This document shows positions 1 through 12,880 of a stretch of DNA of 64,000 nt, piece after piece. The stretch comes from Hemibagrus wyckioides (lineage: Eukaryota > Chordata > Actinopteri > Siluriformes > Bagridae). Where the stretch lies: positions 18,266,001 to 18,330,000 of the forward strand of contig NC_080719.1 in the NCBI RefSeq assembly GCF_019097595.1, given 5' to 3'. A program made the translations under genes and the position numbers. The notes beneath the pieces are model-generated. The model worked only from the letters and a program-made list of their open reading frames with translations, was not told where the DNA came from and searched no databases. Positions within the stretch are counted from its first letter, which is position 1; the number at the start of each line of letters is the position of its first letter.

Positions 1-2099
1 GAGCAGCTAACTACTGAGTTCAGCCTCTTCAAAAGCAACTTTTCCCAGGAATCCCAGGTGGTTCACTGTTTTTATTGTTTAAAACATTCAAATGTTCAAA
101 ATATCAAATGTTTGATAGATTAAAAGTCCCATAAAGTTGTAAATAATATATTAAATGCAATGTAATAATAAATCTGCGTTTTTAACATGCCGATATTTAA
201 AGCGCTTCTGGGTGAGCTGTTGGTTCTGCAGAAACCATTGATTTTGAAGTGAGAGCATGTAGCATGGGAAGAAAGCTGTGTACTGTAGCTTAATAATGGA
301 TGGAGGATGCAGTGTGTACAGCAGAGTCTAGAAGTTTCTCCAACTGTAACTGTACCTGTAACCGCAAGCAGCCGCTTTGAGCTGGTACATGCCACTGATC
401 TGACTTGAGCACAGTATCAGCACAGTGTTGGTCACATCTGAGTTCACCATGCCACACTGCAGGGATTTATTCCAAATTTATTTAGCTTTAAAGCACAACA
501 AGTAATAAATCTGTGAGGAACTCCTTTTTCCTAAACAAGAGGAAGGGGAATGCCTGTCTGCAAGAGGAATTTATTTTAAAAAAGTATTTTCCTGTCTTGA
601 TTATAAAATTAGCTTCTTTTAAGAAATATTTTGAGAAATATATTTAGCCTGCTTTTTTCTTTTTACTATCTGTCTGCATCTTTTTACCATCTTTTTTTTT
701 CCACAGCCGAACTCCTCAACATCCCCAGAGCGGAAACCAGTGAATTTATTAGTAGATAGGTTTTTGCCATCCCTGGCAGGCATACTTTGTTTTATTCAGC
801 TTTATTTGCTAAAGACGCTGTCATGACAGGTCAAGCCCAGATAACTCTCAGCAATGAACTCTCACCACTGACCTCGACACAGTGCTATCTAATCCTGGAG
901 GTAATGCAATCATGCTAAACCTTACAGAAAGTGCCCATCTGACTATGTGGCAGCTGCTTACCGACTAGAAGCTGGTAAAGGCCTGAGGAGCAAAGCCCTA
1001 ATAAGTATAAAATTGAAGAAGACCTAGAAAAGGACATTGAAGAAACCAGTGAAAGATAAGTCGTAGTGGCACGCAGGTGTGGAAGAGCGATAGGAAGAAT
1101 TGCTTTCTGGCCTGGAGGCTTCACAGAGAGATATCTCACTTTGACAGAAAGCTGATTGCATGAACATCCTGCTCTTGCTGAAGCTGTACTTGTGTATTTT
1201 GTGTACAGTCAGGCAGCTGATTAAGGTTGATGTTTCCGTCCAGGTTGAAGCCAGTGCCTTTCTTCTATTCGAACACACATTTCTTAAATATCTCGGTCAA
1301 TGGAGATGAAAGACTGACCATAAAAAGCTATTCTCAGCCAGTAAATCGCACGGAACGAGATCCAACACAATCACTTTCTTCACAAATAAGATTTTGTCTT
1401 GCGATAGAGCATACTTTTTCTTTATTCTTCCTTTAGAATTTTGTTCCGCCACATTTTTTAGTTGGCACTGAAGCAATGATTAGCCATTAGCCCAATATAC
1501 AGTGACATCAGCTTGCCGGCCATATTGATCTGACCTCTGCTTCACCACTCTCCGAAGGATGCCTCGTCCTGTTAGTTATGAATCCGAGTTTCAAGTTTTC
1601 TCTCTCTACATGAAAGGTCTCAGATCAATACTCTCATTTGTTGTTTTATTGATCCCAGACACAGGAATTAATTAGCATAGCTTTCACATTCATTCCTCTT
1701 TAAAAGGATGGGCACTCTTGGGATGCCCACTTACAGATAATGAGAGCAACGAAAACCTCACGAAGCAAGTAGAAGGAAACATTTTCTGCCTTTTTCCTTT
1801 CACATTTGTACATAAACCTTACTTTATGTTCCCCAACGTAATGTGGAATCATTGAAAACGTCATTAAATTCTTCCCCTGTTTCGATAAGGAAGGCATCAT
1901 GCTACAAAAACAAATCATCTGATGAAACTATATTGACTTTGTGTTTATTTTTGCCTGCAGTCACATGCATCTGATAAAACTTCAGAAAAAGATGAACCAC
2001 TGCAGGACTACAGGACAATGATGTTTCAGAAATTAACAGGTTTAAGTTGTAATTTAAAAGTTTTTCATTATTGAAATATGACTGATAGAAGAACTGATC

Positions 2100-2890
2100 A
2101 TTTGGAGTAAATGGAATTTTCATTACACTGGCAGAGAAATGCACAACTCTGCAAAATGCATAAAAACACAAACGCAAATGCACACAAGGCAAAACAAGAT
2201 GAACCAAAATGCAAAACAAAATAAAACACAACACAAAACAAAGTACGCCACAACATAAAAACAAACTGACCGTAACACAACAGAGTAAACACAAGACCAA
2301 ACATTTAACAGTTAACCAAAATGCAAAAAAAATAACCCCACAAAACAAAAACATAACAGGCAAAACAAAATGAATATAAAGGCAAACAAATTTGACCAGA
2401 ATTCAAAACAAAATAACTACACACAACAACAACATTATCGTGACACAAAGAAAAGGACAAAAAAAAGATAACATCTAAAAACAAAAATGCAAAACAAAAT
2501 TTTGCAAAATGATAAACAATAAACAAAATAATAAATACAAAAAGATAAACTCGAAACAAAATGTGACACAAAAAGTAATAAGCACAAAAACTATAAACAC
2601 AAAATAAAATGATGAGAAAAAAGAATCATAAACACAAAACAACAATAAAGACATAAAACAAAATAATAAACACAAAAAAGCTTAACACAAAATGAATAGA
2701 CACAAAACAAAATAATGAACACAAATAATGTAAACATAAAACAAAATTATAGACAAAAATTAAAAGGATAGACACAAAAAAAGGCTATAATACATAACAA
2801 AATGATCCCTACACAAAGCAAAATGACCACAACATGAAACAAAATGACCACAACACAATATATTTCAACCAATACAATAACAATGCCATA
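2100..2890. repeat. A-rich degenerate tandem repeat (acacaaaacaaaatga units)
   Basis: About 800 bp of reiterated acaaaacaaaatgaacac-type units of irregular length on the + strand. The complement gives long frames rich in Phe, Cys, Leu and Val, which are an artefact of composition. Confidence 0.8.
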
Positions 2891-3276
2891 ACACAAAATG
2901 TCAACACTGCAAACAAAATGAACCACAGCTTCAGTTCTAATCCTAATTATTATTAATAATATTGTGGTGTTGTGGGATTTGATTTTGTTAAGATAATGTG
3001 GCTTTGTCAGATTGGGATATTGGTCATTACGAAGCATTATGTTTCTCTCGACCATCTGAGTGCTCAGATTTATCAGCTGTAATTGTGCTTGACTACGGAG
3101 CCTGGTCTCTTGACTTTTTCCACACAAGATTCACTGATTAAACAAAATAAATAACCATCACATGTCTCTAAAGACTAGAAAATAAAGTTAAAAGACTTGG
3201 CAGTGTATGATATATAGAGGAAAAGAAACGTGTTCTTTAAGAACAACTGATAGTTTTAGCTACTTGGACAGCACGG

Positions 3277-4796
3277 TGTCCACATCACCATGCCCACATC
3301 ACCATGTCCACATCACCATGCCCACATCACCATGTCCACATCACCATGCCCACATCACCATGTCCACATCACCATGCCCACATCACCATGCCCACATCAC
3401 CATGTCTGATAGTTTTAGCTACTTGGACAGCACGGTGTCCACATCACCATGTCCACATCACCATGCCCACATCACCATGTCCACATCACCATGCCCACAT
3501 CACCATGTCCACATCACAATGTCCATATCACCATGTCCATATCACCATGCCCAAATCACCATGTCCATATCATAATGTCCATATCACAATGTCCATATCA
3601 CCATGTCCATATCACCATGCCCACATCACAATGTCCACATTACCCACCATGCCCACATCACAATGTCCACATTACCCACCATGTCCACATTGCCCACCAT
3701 GCCCACATCACCATGTCCACATCACCATGCCCACATCACCATGTCTGATAGTTTTAGCTACTTGGACAGCACGGTGTCCACATCACCTTGTCCACATCAC
3801 CATGCCCACATCACCATGTCCACATCACCATGCCCACATCACCATGTCCACATCACAATGTCCATGTCACCATGTCCATGTCACCATGTCCATATCACCA
3901 TGCCCAAATCACCATGTCCATATCATAATTTCCATATCACCATGTCCATATCACAATGTCCATATCACCATGTCCATATCACCATGCCCACATCACAATG
4001 TCCACATTACCCACCATGCCCACATCACAATGTCCACATTACCCACCATGTCCACATTGCCCACCATGTCCACATCACCATGTCCACATCACTCACCATG
4101 GCCACATCACCCATCATGTCCACATCACCATGTCCACATCACCCGTCATCTCCACATCACCATGCCCACATCACCCACCATGTCCACATCACTCACCATG
4201 GCCACATCACCCATCATGTCCACATCACCATGTCCACATCACCCATCATGTCCACATCACCATGTCCACATCACCCATCATGTCCACATCACCCACCATG
4301 CCCACATCACCCATCATGTCCACATCACCCACCATGCCCACATCACCCACCATGTCCACATCACTCACCATGGCCACATCACCCACCATGCCCACATCAC
4401 CATGCCCACATCACCCACTATGCCCACATCACCCACCATGTCCACATCACTCACCATGTCCACATCACCATGTCCACATCACTCACCATGCCCACATCAC
4501 CATGCCCACATCACCCACTATGCCCACATCACCCACCATGTCCACATCACTCACCATGCCCACATCACCATGCCCACATCACCCACCCTGTCCACATCAC
4601 GCACCATGTCCACATCACTCACCATGCCCACATCACCATGCCCACATCACCCACCATGCCCACATCACCATGCCCACATCACCCACCCTGTCCACATCAC
4701 GCACCATGCCCACATCACCCACCCTGTCCACATCACGCACCATGCCCATATCACCATGTCCACATCAGACCATGTCCACATCACCCACCATGTCCA
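3277..4796. repeat. 1.5-kb minisatellite, 14-bp and 18-bp units (accatgtccacatc)
   Basis: The left half is built mainly of 14-bp units (accatg[t/c]ccacatc). The right half is mostly 18-bp units with an extra accc or actc (cccaccatgtccacatca), with 14-bp units interspersed. A 30-bp non-repeat motif (tgatagttttagctacttgg plus acagcacggtg) is embedded near 3248, 3406 and 3746, indicating segmental duplications within the array. All three + frames stay open across most of the array, giving Pro/His/Thr/Ser proteins that I do not regard as genes. Confidence 0.95.
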
Positions 4797-5407
4797 GTAT
4801 CTATGCATTTGCCATTTTGAATCTGTATTTATTACCTCTCTGTGCTAGTAAAAAATCAAGCTGATGCCATCAGTGGGATGTAAAAGCCTGAGACAGGATG
4901 GCGAGTATTGGCGTACTGCTTCAGAGCTAATTCAGTCTTCCCGTCTGACTGTCTTCTGGCAGCCGACATCCTTGATGGGTTCTGGACGGGCTGTAAGCGT
5001 GCCAGAGTCTGTCACAGCACTGCCATGCCACCTCTGGGATTAGCTGGCCTGGACTGATGTTGCACTCGTCTTGTTCAGGTCGTGATCACCATTTTCACAA
5101 TGCCAGCTTTTCCACTCCACGTTTCCAAAAGACCTCAAAGTGACATGGGCAGTCTGGACTTTTAATCTCCCCGGGGGTGTTGGCGAAGGGCAAGCACATC
5201 TGCACCTCCTCTTGTTTAGAGAGTCAGTTCTTTCAGGAGAATCTTTGTTTTTTTCTCCTTTAGTCCTGTAGCCATTACACTCTGAGAGGATTTTTAGTAC
5301 TTGCTGTGTTCACTATCATCGAGATAAAGGGTGGAGCAGTGTGTGAATAAGTGTCCATTGAACTGCCTTAAATCTACCTTTCTGCTAATAGACAGCACTG
5401 ACCAATA

Positions 5408-5433
5408 GTGTGTGTCTGTGAGAGAGAGAGAGA

Positions 5434-5496
<63 letters not shown>

Positions 5497-5555
5497 GGCT
5501 ATAGATATTTGTGCATCATTTATATTTAATACACACACACACACACACACACACA
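5408..5555. repeat. compound microsatellite (GT)n(GA)n ... (AC)n
   Basis: GT and GA runs at 5408-5491 followed by an (AC)n run at 5530-5555; AC-rich sequence continues to about 5650. Confidence 0.95.
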
Positions 5556-5874
5556 AAGAAACACAAAACACAAGTAGATGCACACACACTCACATACACA
5601 TCCAGAAACACACCCAGATGCACAGACACACAAACACAAAGACACACACTCAGGAGACCAATTATTTGGCAGACGGACACAGGCTGCATTTGCATAATAG
5701 AGGATGACTGATAAGAAACAAGAACGATTTGGAAGGCAAACAGGACGCAGAATCATCTTATAACCGAATAAATCTGTTCTCATTTTTCTCAGCCATGGCC
5801 AATCTTTTAAAGCTTCCTCCATTCTATATTCATTCATACATTCATCCATTTATTCACATCTATCTTTCTTTCTG

Positions 5875-6190
5875 AACCGAAATGAAACAAAATGAACCCC
5901 AACACAAAGCAAATTAATCACAAAATTTAATTAACCCAGACATACAATAAAATGGAAAAACAAAGCAAAATGAACCCCAACGAAAAACTAAATGACGAAC
6001 ACATCACAGAAAAACCCACAATTAAACACAACATTAAAAAGAAAACACACAAAACAAAAATGACCCTAAGCAAAACTAAAAGACCAAAATAATCTATAAA
6101 ATGAACCCCAACACACACACACACACACACACAAAAAAAAAAACAAAAGGAACAACAACAAAATACAAAATAACCTCAACACAAAACAGG
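5875..6190. repeat. A-rich degenerate repeat, second block
   Basis: Units such as aaaatgaaccccaacacaaa recur irregularly, closely resembling the block at 2100-2890. An (AC)n run lies at 6111-6133. Confidence 0.75.
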
Positions 6191-6811
6191 GCACATAATC
6201 ATCTTAGAACTAAATAAATCTGTCTTAATTTTATTTATTTATTTCTGATCCACCATGGTCAATCTTTTAAAAGCTTCTACCCTTCACTGTACATTTTTTA
6301 TCCCCCCCCACCCTTCGTTCTTTCTCTTCCTAACAAATTGAACTTGATGTATACAATCTGTCTTGATTTCATCTTGCTGAGATGCCAGATTACTCCTCGC
6401 TTTTGTTTGCCCAGTGTTTACTATGTAGAGCCAAACTCATGCTCAAGCCCACATTGAACCTGACAGTTATGAATCTTGGCAGCTTTCTCGACTGATTATA
6501 TTTCTGCTTTGCCACTGCAGTAGCTGCTGTTTCTTGTCGTTCATCTGTTTGAAGTGAGCTTTGATTAAGACAAACACCGAATCAGATATTGACCTGAGCT
6601 GCTTCCTCATTCACTCAGAGCTGGTGTCACTTGTTAAAAGGGCACTGTCTGTTGTGACTGATTCTCTCTTTTGTGCAATCAAATGTGCCGAGCTTGGGCT
6701 GATCCCTGCATTCAATCAAACCAGGAGTCACTACAGTGTCACGGCGAGCTCAGTGGCTGCTGTCCTTTAATTTCATGGGGGGGGGGCATTTCAGAAAACT
6801 GAATGAAGTTA

Positions 6812-7490
6812 CAGACACTGTTTCATACTTGTTTTTTTTGTACGATGGCAGTTCAAGTGTGTGAAAAGAATGTGAATGTTGGGTAACAAGTATTTGTTTT
6901 TATGCCATTTTGTGATTTTCATCTCCAGCACAAGGATTTTTAGGATACAGTGTTTTCCACATGACAGGTCAGCACTCTTCCTAGAATACACCACGGCCTA
7001 CAAACATGGCCACCCCATACTACACTTCCCAAACTGTCCCAAAATGACATGCTACACACTTTGTACTGTAGAGTCTCATGTATGAAGTTTAAAAGAGTCT
7101 CAAATGGCCATTTTGGAATTTTTTCTCATCCAGCGCCAGTGTCTTTAACTACGTAAGTAAATCTGTTAATGCTGAGTGCATGAAGTGTCCAACATTCCAC
7201 ACTTCGGTAAGTGTGTAGCACATCATTTGGGATAGTTTGGGAAGTGTAGTATGGGATGGCCATGTTTGTAGGCTGTAGTGTGTTCTGGGAAACTGAGATG
7301 AGAGTGTTGACCTGTCATGTGGAAAACACTGTATCCTAAAAATCCTTGTGCTGGAGATTAAAATCACAAAATGGCATAAAGACAAACAAACAAACAAACA
7401 AACAAACAAGTACTTGTTACCCAACATTCACATTCTTTTCACATACTTGAACTGCCATCATTAAAAAAAAAAGCATGAAACAGTGTCTGC
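6812..7490. mobile_element. long foldback palindrome (arms about 250-280 bp)
   Basis: The left arm 6812-7060 and right arm 7210-7490 are inverted copies with a spacer of about 150 bp. Landmarks pair across it: cagacactgtttcat with atgaaacagtgtctg; gttgggtaacaagtattt with agtacttgttacccaac; gtgttttccacatgacaggt with acctgtcatgtggaaaacac; cctacaaacatggcca with tggccatgtttgtagg. The right arm also carries an (AAAC)n insertion at 7383-7409. This is probably a foldback-type non-autonomous transposon. Its arms explain near-identical short frames on opposite strands. Confidence 0.85.
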
Positions 7491-8009
7491 AACTTTTTTT
7501 GGTTCGTTTTTGTTCTTCAAGTGCACTCCTTCTTCTTGTTTGGTGTGAAAACACTAATCACACAATTTCCGCTACAAAATTGTGTAGAATAGAACAGAAG
7601 CATCTGATTTGAGATGCATCTTCTGTCAGGTTCCACAGTCACCAGACTTCATCATGCACACCTAATCATATCAGTTACCATAAATAGGACACTTAAACAC
7701 TCAGTGTGAAGTAAACAAGCCTTTTGCTCTTGTGGTGTTTATCTGGGTTTTGCCTACTGGAATTTGAAGCTTTTTATTTATTTATGTTTTTTGAACATCT
7801 GACCCTTAACCTGACCTTCGCCTGTTTTTCAGATAATGGTTTAACTTTACTATTTGGATTTGTTTCATTGTGTTTGTCACAATAATCTCTCTCTGTATTT
7901 GCACCTATTTCAACCTTTTCTAACACTGCAGGTCTGGTAAACCCTTCTCTAACCAGGACTGCACACGGTTAGGGAATGGTGATGATATTTCAGCCTTGCT
8001 CACGTGTTA

Positions 8010-8128
8010 TAATAAAACTAGTAAATGCCACATGCTCTTATCCATAGCGACTGGCGGACCTGGGATTAAAACCCACAGCCTTCTGACTAGTAGTCCAACA
8101 CCCTAACCACTAAGCTACCACATCCCCA
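8010..8128. repeat. common fish dispersed repeat (cttatccatagcgac ... accactaagctaccac)
   Basis: It contains cttatccatagcgact and ctagtagtccaacaccctaaccactaagctaccac, shared with 18255-18420. Such blocks are abundant in teleost genomes; I cannot give the family name with certainty. Confidence 0.6.
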
Positions 8129-8654
8129 CATCACCTGCTGATATCTGCTTTCATAAAGCAACAACCACGCCACATTAGGAAGCGTGAGACAAGGTCATAA
8201 GCTAAAGAAACTCTGTGGAGATGCAGAGCAGTCCTGACAAAATCACCAAAATATCTTGCTTTGTGGAAAATGAGAGGTTCCATGCAAATGTCAAATTTAC
8301 CATGGGGGGGAAAAAGTTGGAACAAAATCAGTTTTTAATTTTTCTATTTTAACTGCTCTGATTGGATTTTAAGGGAATTGCATAATTGGCCTTCACAAAT
8401 GAGCTGAGGGACGCTCTCACACAAAACCGCATATTATTATCATGATTGAGAGACTGAGACAGATGCAACTGCAGGTGAGGCAGCTTTAATGACACTTTAG
8501 CTAACAATTCAAATGGAAAGGCACAATTAAGGTCAATAAAGCAAGCAGAAGTCAGACGATACTGGGCAAGGAGAGGAGATGGGCAACAAGCTGCTGTACA
8601 GAAACACAGTTTGAGAAATCATAAAGATTAAACGAAGGCTTAGGATTGTCACTA

Positions 8655-8785
8655 CGAGTGATTGAGTGTGTGTAAGTGTGTGTAAATCTTTTTTAAAGGG
8701 GTGACTGAGTGTATGTGTGTAAGTCTATTTTAAAAGGGTGACAATGAGTGTGTATGTCTGAGTAAGTCTATTTTAAAGGGGTGAC
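8655..8785. repeat. short tandem repeat, three units of about 45 bp
   Basis: Three diverged copies of a unit containing aagtctattttaaaggggtgactgagtgtgt, running into a (GT)n run at 8786-8811. Confidence 0.7.
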
Positions 8786-8811
8786 TGTGTGTGTGTGTGT
8801 GTGTGTGTGTC
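8786..8811. repeat. (GT)n microsatellite
   Basis: Uninterrupted GT dinucleotides. Confidence 0.95.
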
Positions 8812-9154
8812 TGCATGTGATTGGGAGCCTAATCAGAAGACCTGTGAATGGGAAGTAGAGTGCAGTGTGGCCATGTTTATAGGCTGTGGTGCATGTTGGG
8901 AGAAAGTATATGGAAAATATAATAATGTGTTTATGAAGGTAGACTGGTCCAAAGAGTGTGTAATATGCTGAGTAAATGAGTCCAGAAAAAGTCCAGGTTT
9001 GAGGTATTGTCTGGTTGAGGGTCCAAATTGCCTGCAGGAAGAAGAAAAAGAAGAAGAAGCCCTTTCTCCTTTTTTGGGTCACCTCTTGAGACCGTTTTTT
9101 CTTTCAGCTTCCAAAGAAATGTCTAAATTGCACCTAGCTCTGAATGAGTATTTG

Positions 9155-9158
<4 letters not shown>

Positions 9159-9191
<33 letters not shown>
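9159..9191. repeat. (GT)n microsatellite
   Basis: Uninterrupted GT dinucleotides. Confidence 0.95.
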
Positions 9192-9194
<3 letters not shown>

Positions 9195-9472
9195 GTGCCC
9201 ATCCCATTCATGGTGTATTCCCATTTCCATCTCTTATCAGGTCTAACAAAACCACAAGCTCCAATACCCAGCATGCACCGCGGCCTACATACCAGACTCC
9301 ACTTCCCATAATGCAACTCATTTCCTCATTCAGTCGCCGGACTTCTGATCAGCCTCACCTGTACACAATCACACACACTCACACACAGACAGAGGTATTT
9401 CCGGGTCGTTTGTTTGCTTAGTTGCTTGTTGTCACTTATTCAGTATCTCAAGTATTTCCTGATTTTGTTATC

Positions 9473-9640
9473 ACAGAAATTAACACAAAATTAAGCAATT
9501 TATCAAAATAACTCCAGATTATCTGTAGATTTGGACCAAGGCACATCATGTAACATTCAGACAAGGTTGAATCTCTCTGATTCATATGTATTAAACTTGC
9601 GCACAGCTCTCACAGAAAGTAATTCCATATGTCTTTACTG
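9473..9640 (+). repeat. unnamed dispersed repeat, copy A
   Basis: cagaaattaacacaaaattaagcaattt ... gcagctctcacagaaagtaa ... catatgtctt. Shares ordered blocks with 11293-11560 and 24703-24960. No family recognised. Confidence 0.6.
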
Positions 9641-11292
9641 GTTTGTTGCTTGTGCTCGTTCTCTTGACCTCAGATTTGTCTTATGTTTCGGATTGTTTGT
9701 GGAACTTTCATTGCATCTGTCTCAGCCTCTTCATGGTTCCTGGAACAGGCTGTGGATCCACCATGACCTTGACCAGAATAAAACCAGCTACAGCAGACGA
9801 ATGAACAAATGGAAAAATATAGAAATAAAGATCCTTAAGGCCTTCTATGTGGTGGGGAATAAATAAAAAAAAACACCATAATTGATCTGGCTTTCTTCAA
9901 GGAAGGTTCAAAGATACTGTGGAAGTACACAACAATTATAATCAAATAGAAATATAAAGTTAGAGTTACATTTGCATCTCATGCATGTTTTGTTTGATCT
10001 CCTCACCCACATGTTTTTGTATCAGAGTTGTTTATTCCTTTAATGCAAATCAAGGTTTTAGGAGAGATTGATGCCAAACTGTATGTTTTTAACTTTGACA
10101 GTGGCTTTAATTCTTGAGGCAGCAGTAGAGCGACAGATGGCAACCAATCAGCGGCATTGTTTACTTAGGAAAGATGTTAGGTATATAGAATTCATATAGC
10201 ACACGATTCCCCAAACTGCTGTACAGAATGTGATGTACCGGTGTTGCCCTGAGCAATTTTCTGTGTTGTCTACTTCAGGGATCATTACAACAGTAAATAT
10301 GTCCACACTCTGCATCATTACACTCTTAGTATTTTACTCCATGCTAGCAACATCTGCCTTGAAATAGGAATGCTGGACTGACGCCATGCAATAATTCGCC
10401 TCCATCCATCCTGTGTAGAGGAACATCTGAGCCCAAGGATTTCATTCCTGCAGCCATTGTCATAACAGAGGGGCAAAGCTAGTCATTAGCGTGTCAGTTG
10501 GGATTTAACTTGGGACCTTCTGCACTCGTGATTAGCCGAGCTCTATAGTGAGCACCTCCATCGAGAGCTCTGCTGCAGCGCTAAAGCCCTGAGCTCTCAT
10601 CAGGGAAGCCAAATAAAAAAACCCAAGGTAATGTAAATAGCGTCAGTATGTAACGCTTTCCCACTGTGCCCAAGTGTTGATGTGATTATGCAGAAATGAA
10701 GTGCGTGCTGTAAATAAATCTCTGTGTGCACAGCAAAAAAGCTGCCAAGGGTGGAATTGTTACGACAAAAGCAGCACTACACAGTGGAGACTAACAGGGG
10801 TAATTAAGAACGTGGGATCAAAGCGGCGTGGGTATGAATGCTGAATTTGATGGAGGGAAAAGAAGTGTATTGAAGCCAGACTTGTGTCTGATGTCTGTTT
10901 AAGGCTATTAAAAGGTTTGTGCTCAGTCAAAGTGTATCAAATTCACAGCATGGAGTAGTCCCGTGCATTAAACTGATATTAAAATCTCATAGGACTGAAC
11001 CACAGGATTTTATTCCTCCAGCCATTGTCCTAAGAGACTCCTCAAGCTGGTCATTAGAAAGTCATTTAGGTTCGAGCTTGTAAACTTACTGCGCTTGACC
11101 AGAGATCAATATAAAACTGGTGAATGGCATTAAACACACTGAGGAGCATGGCAGGAAAATGTGGTGCTTACATTGTTTATGATGCTGAAATCCCAACAAC
11201 ACAAAAGTAATTAAAGTCTTGAATTCATTTTTCATTCATTCATTCGTTTTTAGTTGAAAAGCTACAATATATTAAAAAATATATTTTGTGAC

Positions 11293-11560
11293 TTTTCAGT
11301 TACAGAAATGAACACAAAATGAAGCAATACAGTTTTTCAAAGTGATCACAGATTTTCCGCAGATTTGAGCCGAGACTCGTCGTGTGATGCCATCACAACA
11401 CACATTTCGTGAATCTTGTGCTTGCAGTTTTACCAATTTGAGTAGATTTCTGCGAAAAACGCACAAAAATCTCTGCAATTTGCATCACGGATTTTGAAAA
11501 AGAGGCGCAAGCAAACACAATTCGAGCATTTTTGGCCTCAACAATCCCAAAATAAATCCT
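11293..11560 (+). repeat. unnamed dispersed repeat, copy B
   Basis: agaaatgaacacaaaatgaagc, gatgccatcacaacacacat and gcagttttaccaatttgagt match copy C at 24703 block by block. Confidence 0.6.
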
Positions 11561-12049
11561 AGATGGACTGATTATTATTGTCAAGGTTGCAAATAATTGA
11601 TTATATTATACTGTACATGGTATGCATATTGACGAGAAGACTTTCCCAGTCAAACGTTTCAGCATTTTTAACTCATTCGTCGGACAAATTCGTATGTCAG
11701 AAATCTCTCTCACTTGTTTGTCTTAAGTACATCCTCACTGCGTTTGTCTGATTGAATTCTCATTACTTTTCCCTAATGTTGTTTACAGTAATTGTTGTAA
11801 TACAGCACTCCCAGATATTCGCTCTTCATTTTAAGTCTATAAATTATTACCCAGTCATTTATCACTGTGACAGGAAATCCTCTGACACCTGCTGACGACG
11901 CCGTATCCCACAGAGTTTCCCTGTTCTTCACTTCCGCTGCGACGGAGTTGACAGAGCTCGTATCATTTTGATTAATGTTGAATAAACCCATCCAATGAAT
12001 ATTAATAATTCTGGCAGAGATATACGTAGAATGCTCACTTCAACGCTTC

Positions 12050-12155
12050 CCGGCTGTAACACGCTTCATTCAACTGATTCAGCTAATTAGCAAGACCCTG
12101 GAGTGTTGAATCAGGTGTGCTGGAGGAAGCAGGTGCAGGTTGGAGCACTGCGTCC
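12050..12155. repeat. fish dispersed repeat (ctaattagcaagaccctg)
   Basis: ttcaactgattcagctaatt, agcaagaccctggagtgttg and aatcaggtgtgctggaggaa resemble a common fish hAT/MITE-type repeat. Related wording appears near 26860-26930. Confidence 0.5.
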
Positions 12156-12399
12156 TTTACGAATGAACAGAGAGTGTTGGAGTGATTATTGTGATCTGTT
12201 AGGAAATAACATCAGTATACGTGAATCAGGAAATCCGTCTACTGTGCGATGTATGGAAAAATCATGAGTTGTTCATTGTGTAATGATCCTAATGATCATT
12301 TATTGGATTCAGGTTTTTTGGATATTTTAATGGATATTGTCACAAAGCAGCCTTACACTAATGTATAAATTCAGGATATAAATCATACATTTTAAATGA

Positions 12400-12445
12400 G
12401 AAGCCAGAGGTGACGATGGTGAGGAAAAACTCCCTGAGACGACTT
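12400..12445 (-). repeat. fish dispersed repeat fragment (aaaactccctgagacgac)
   Basis: Reverse complement of the gtttcctcctaatatcatctcagggagttttt block seen at 23735-23770 and 50295-50330. Confidence 0.5.
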
Positions 12446-12689
12446 GTGATGGCTTTTTAACAGGCAGACTAAAGCAATGCTGCCGTCCGACGAAATCTCT
12501 TCGATCAAAAATCAATACTTTCAAAGCCAAGGGGATTTAGATGGCAAAAATCCGAGTTTATTAAAAAAAAAGAGTCAAGATGTCTGCAGATCATCTGAAT
12601 CTGTGCGCTTATACAGTATACCCTTCTCTCATCATGTTTATAATAGTGGAGAGAGTTCAGTCAGCCTGCTGTGTCTTTAAAACCTTTAT

Positions 12690-12880
12690 TCTTAATTTCT
12701 GATCCATTTCCATGGTGGTCAGGGAAGGGGTTAACTCTCAGGGAGTGTCCAAAGTCTGGATAAAATGGTAGGATGGCATCAGGAAGGGTATCCAGCAAAA
12801 ACCTGTGCCAAAAATCTAATGCGTGGATCGGACGATCCGGTGTGGTGACCCAGAACAGGGAGCAGCTGAAGGATGACAAC
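12690..12880. repeat. fish dispersed repeat, probably the 3' end of a non-LTR element
   Basis: Blocks gcatcaggaagggtatccag, caaaaacctgtgccaaaaat, gatcggacgatccggtgtgg and tgacccagaacagggagcag resemble a well-known teleost repeat (RTE-like tails, from memory). No coding potential. Confidence 0.55.

Noticed and set aside
2098..2675. Hydrophobic - strand frames that look like membrane proteins (Phe/Cys/Leu-rich)
   Set aside because: They are the complement of the A-rich repeat; composition alone explains them.
3277..4796. CRISPR-like regular repeat array
   Set aside because: The units are contiguous with no unique spacers, and the genome is vertebrate; this is a minisatellite.
3304..4848. 514-codon + strand frame rich in His, Pro, Ser and Thr
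   Set aside because: It lies entirely in the minisatellite, and the other two frames are equally open. It has no flanking splice or domain signal.
6876..7427. Two near-identical short proteins on opposite strands (MLGNKYLF...)
   Set aside because: They come from the two arms of the palindrome. The shared sequence is the inverted repeat, not a duplicated gene.
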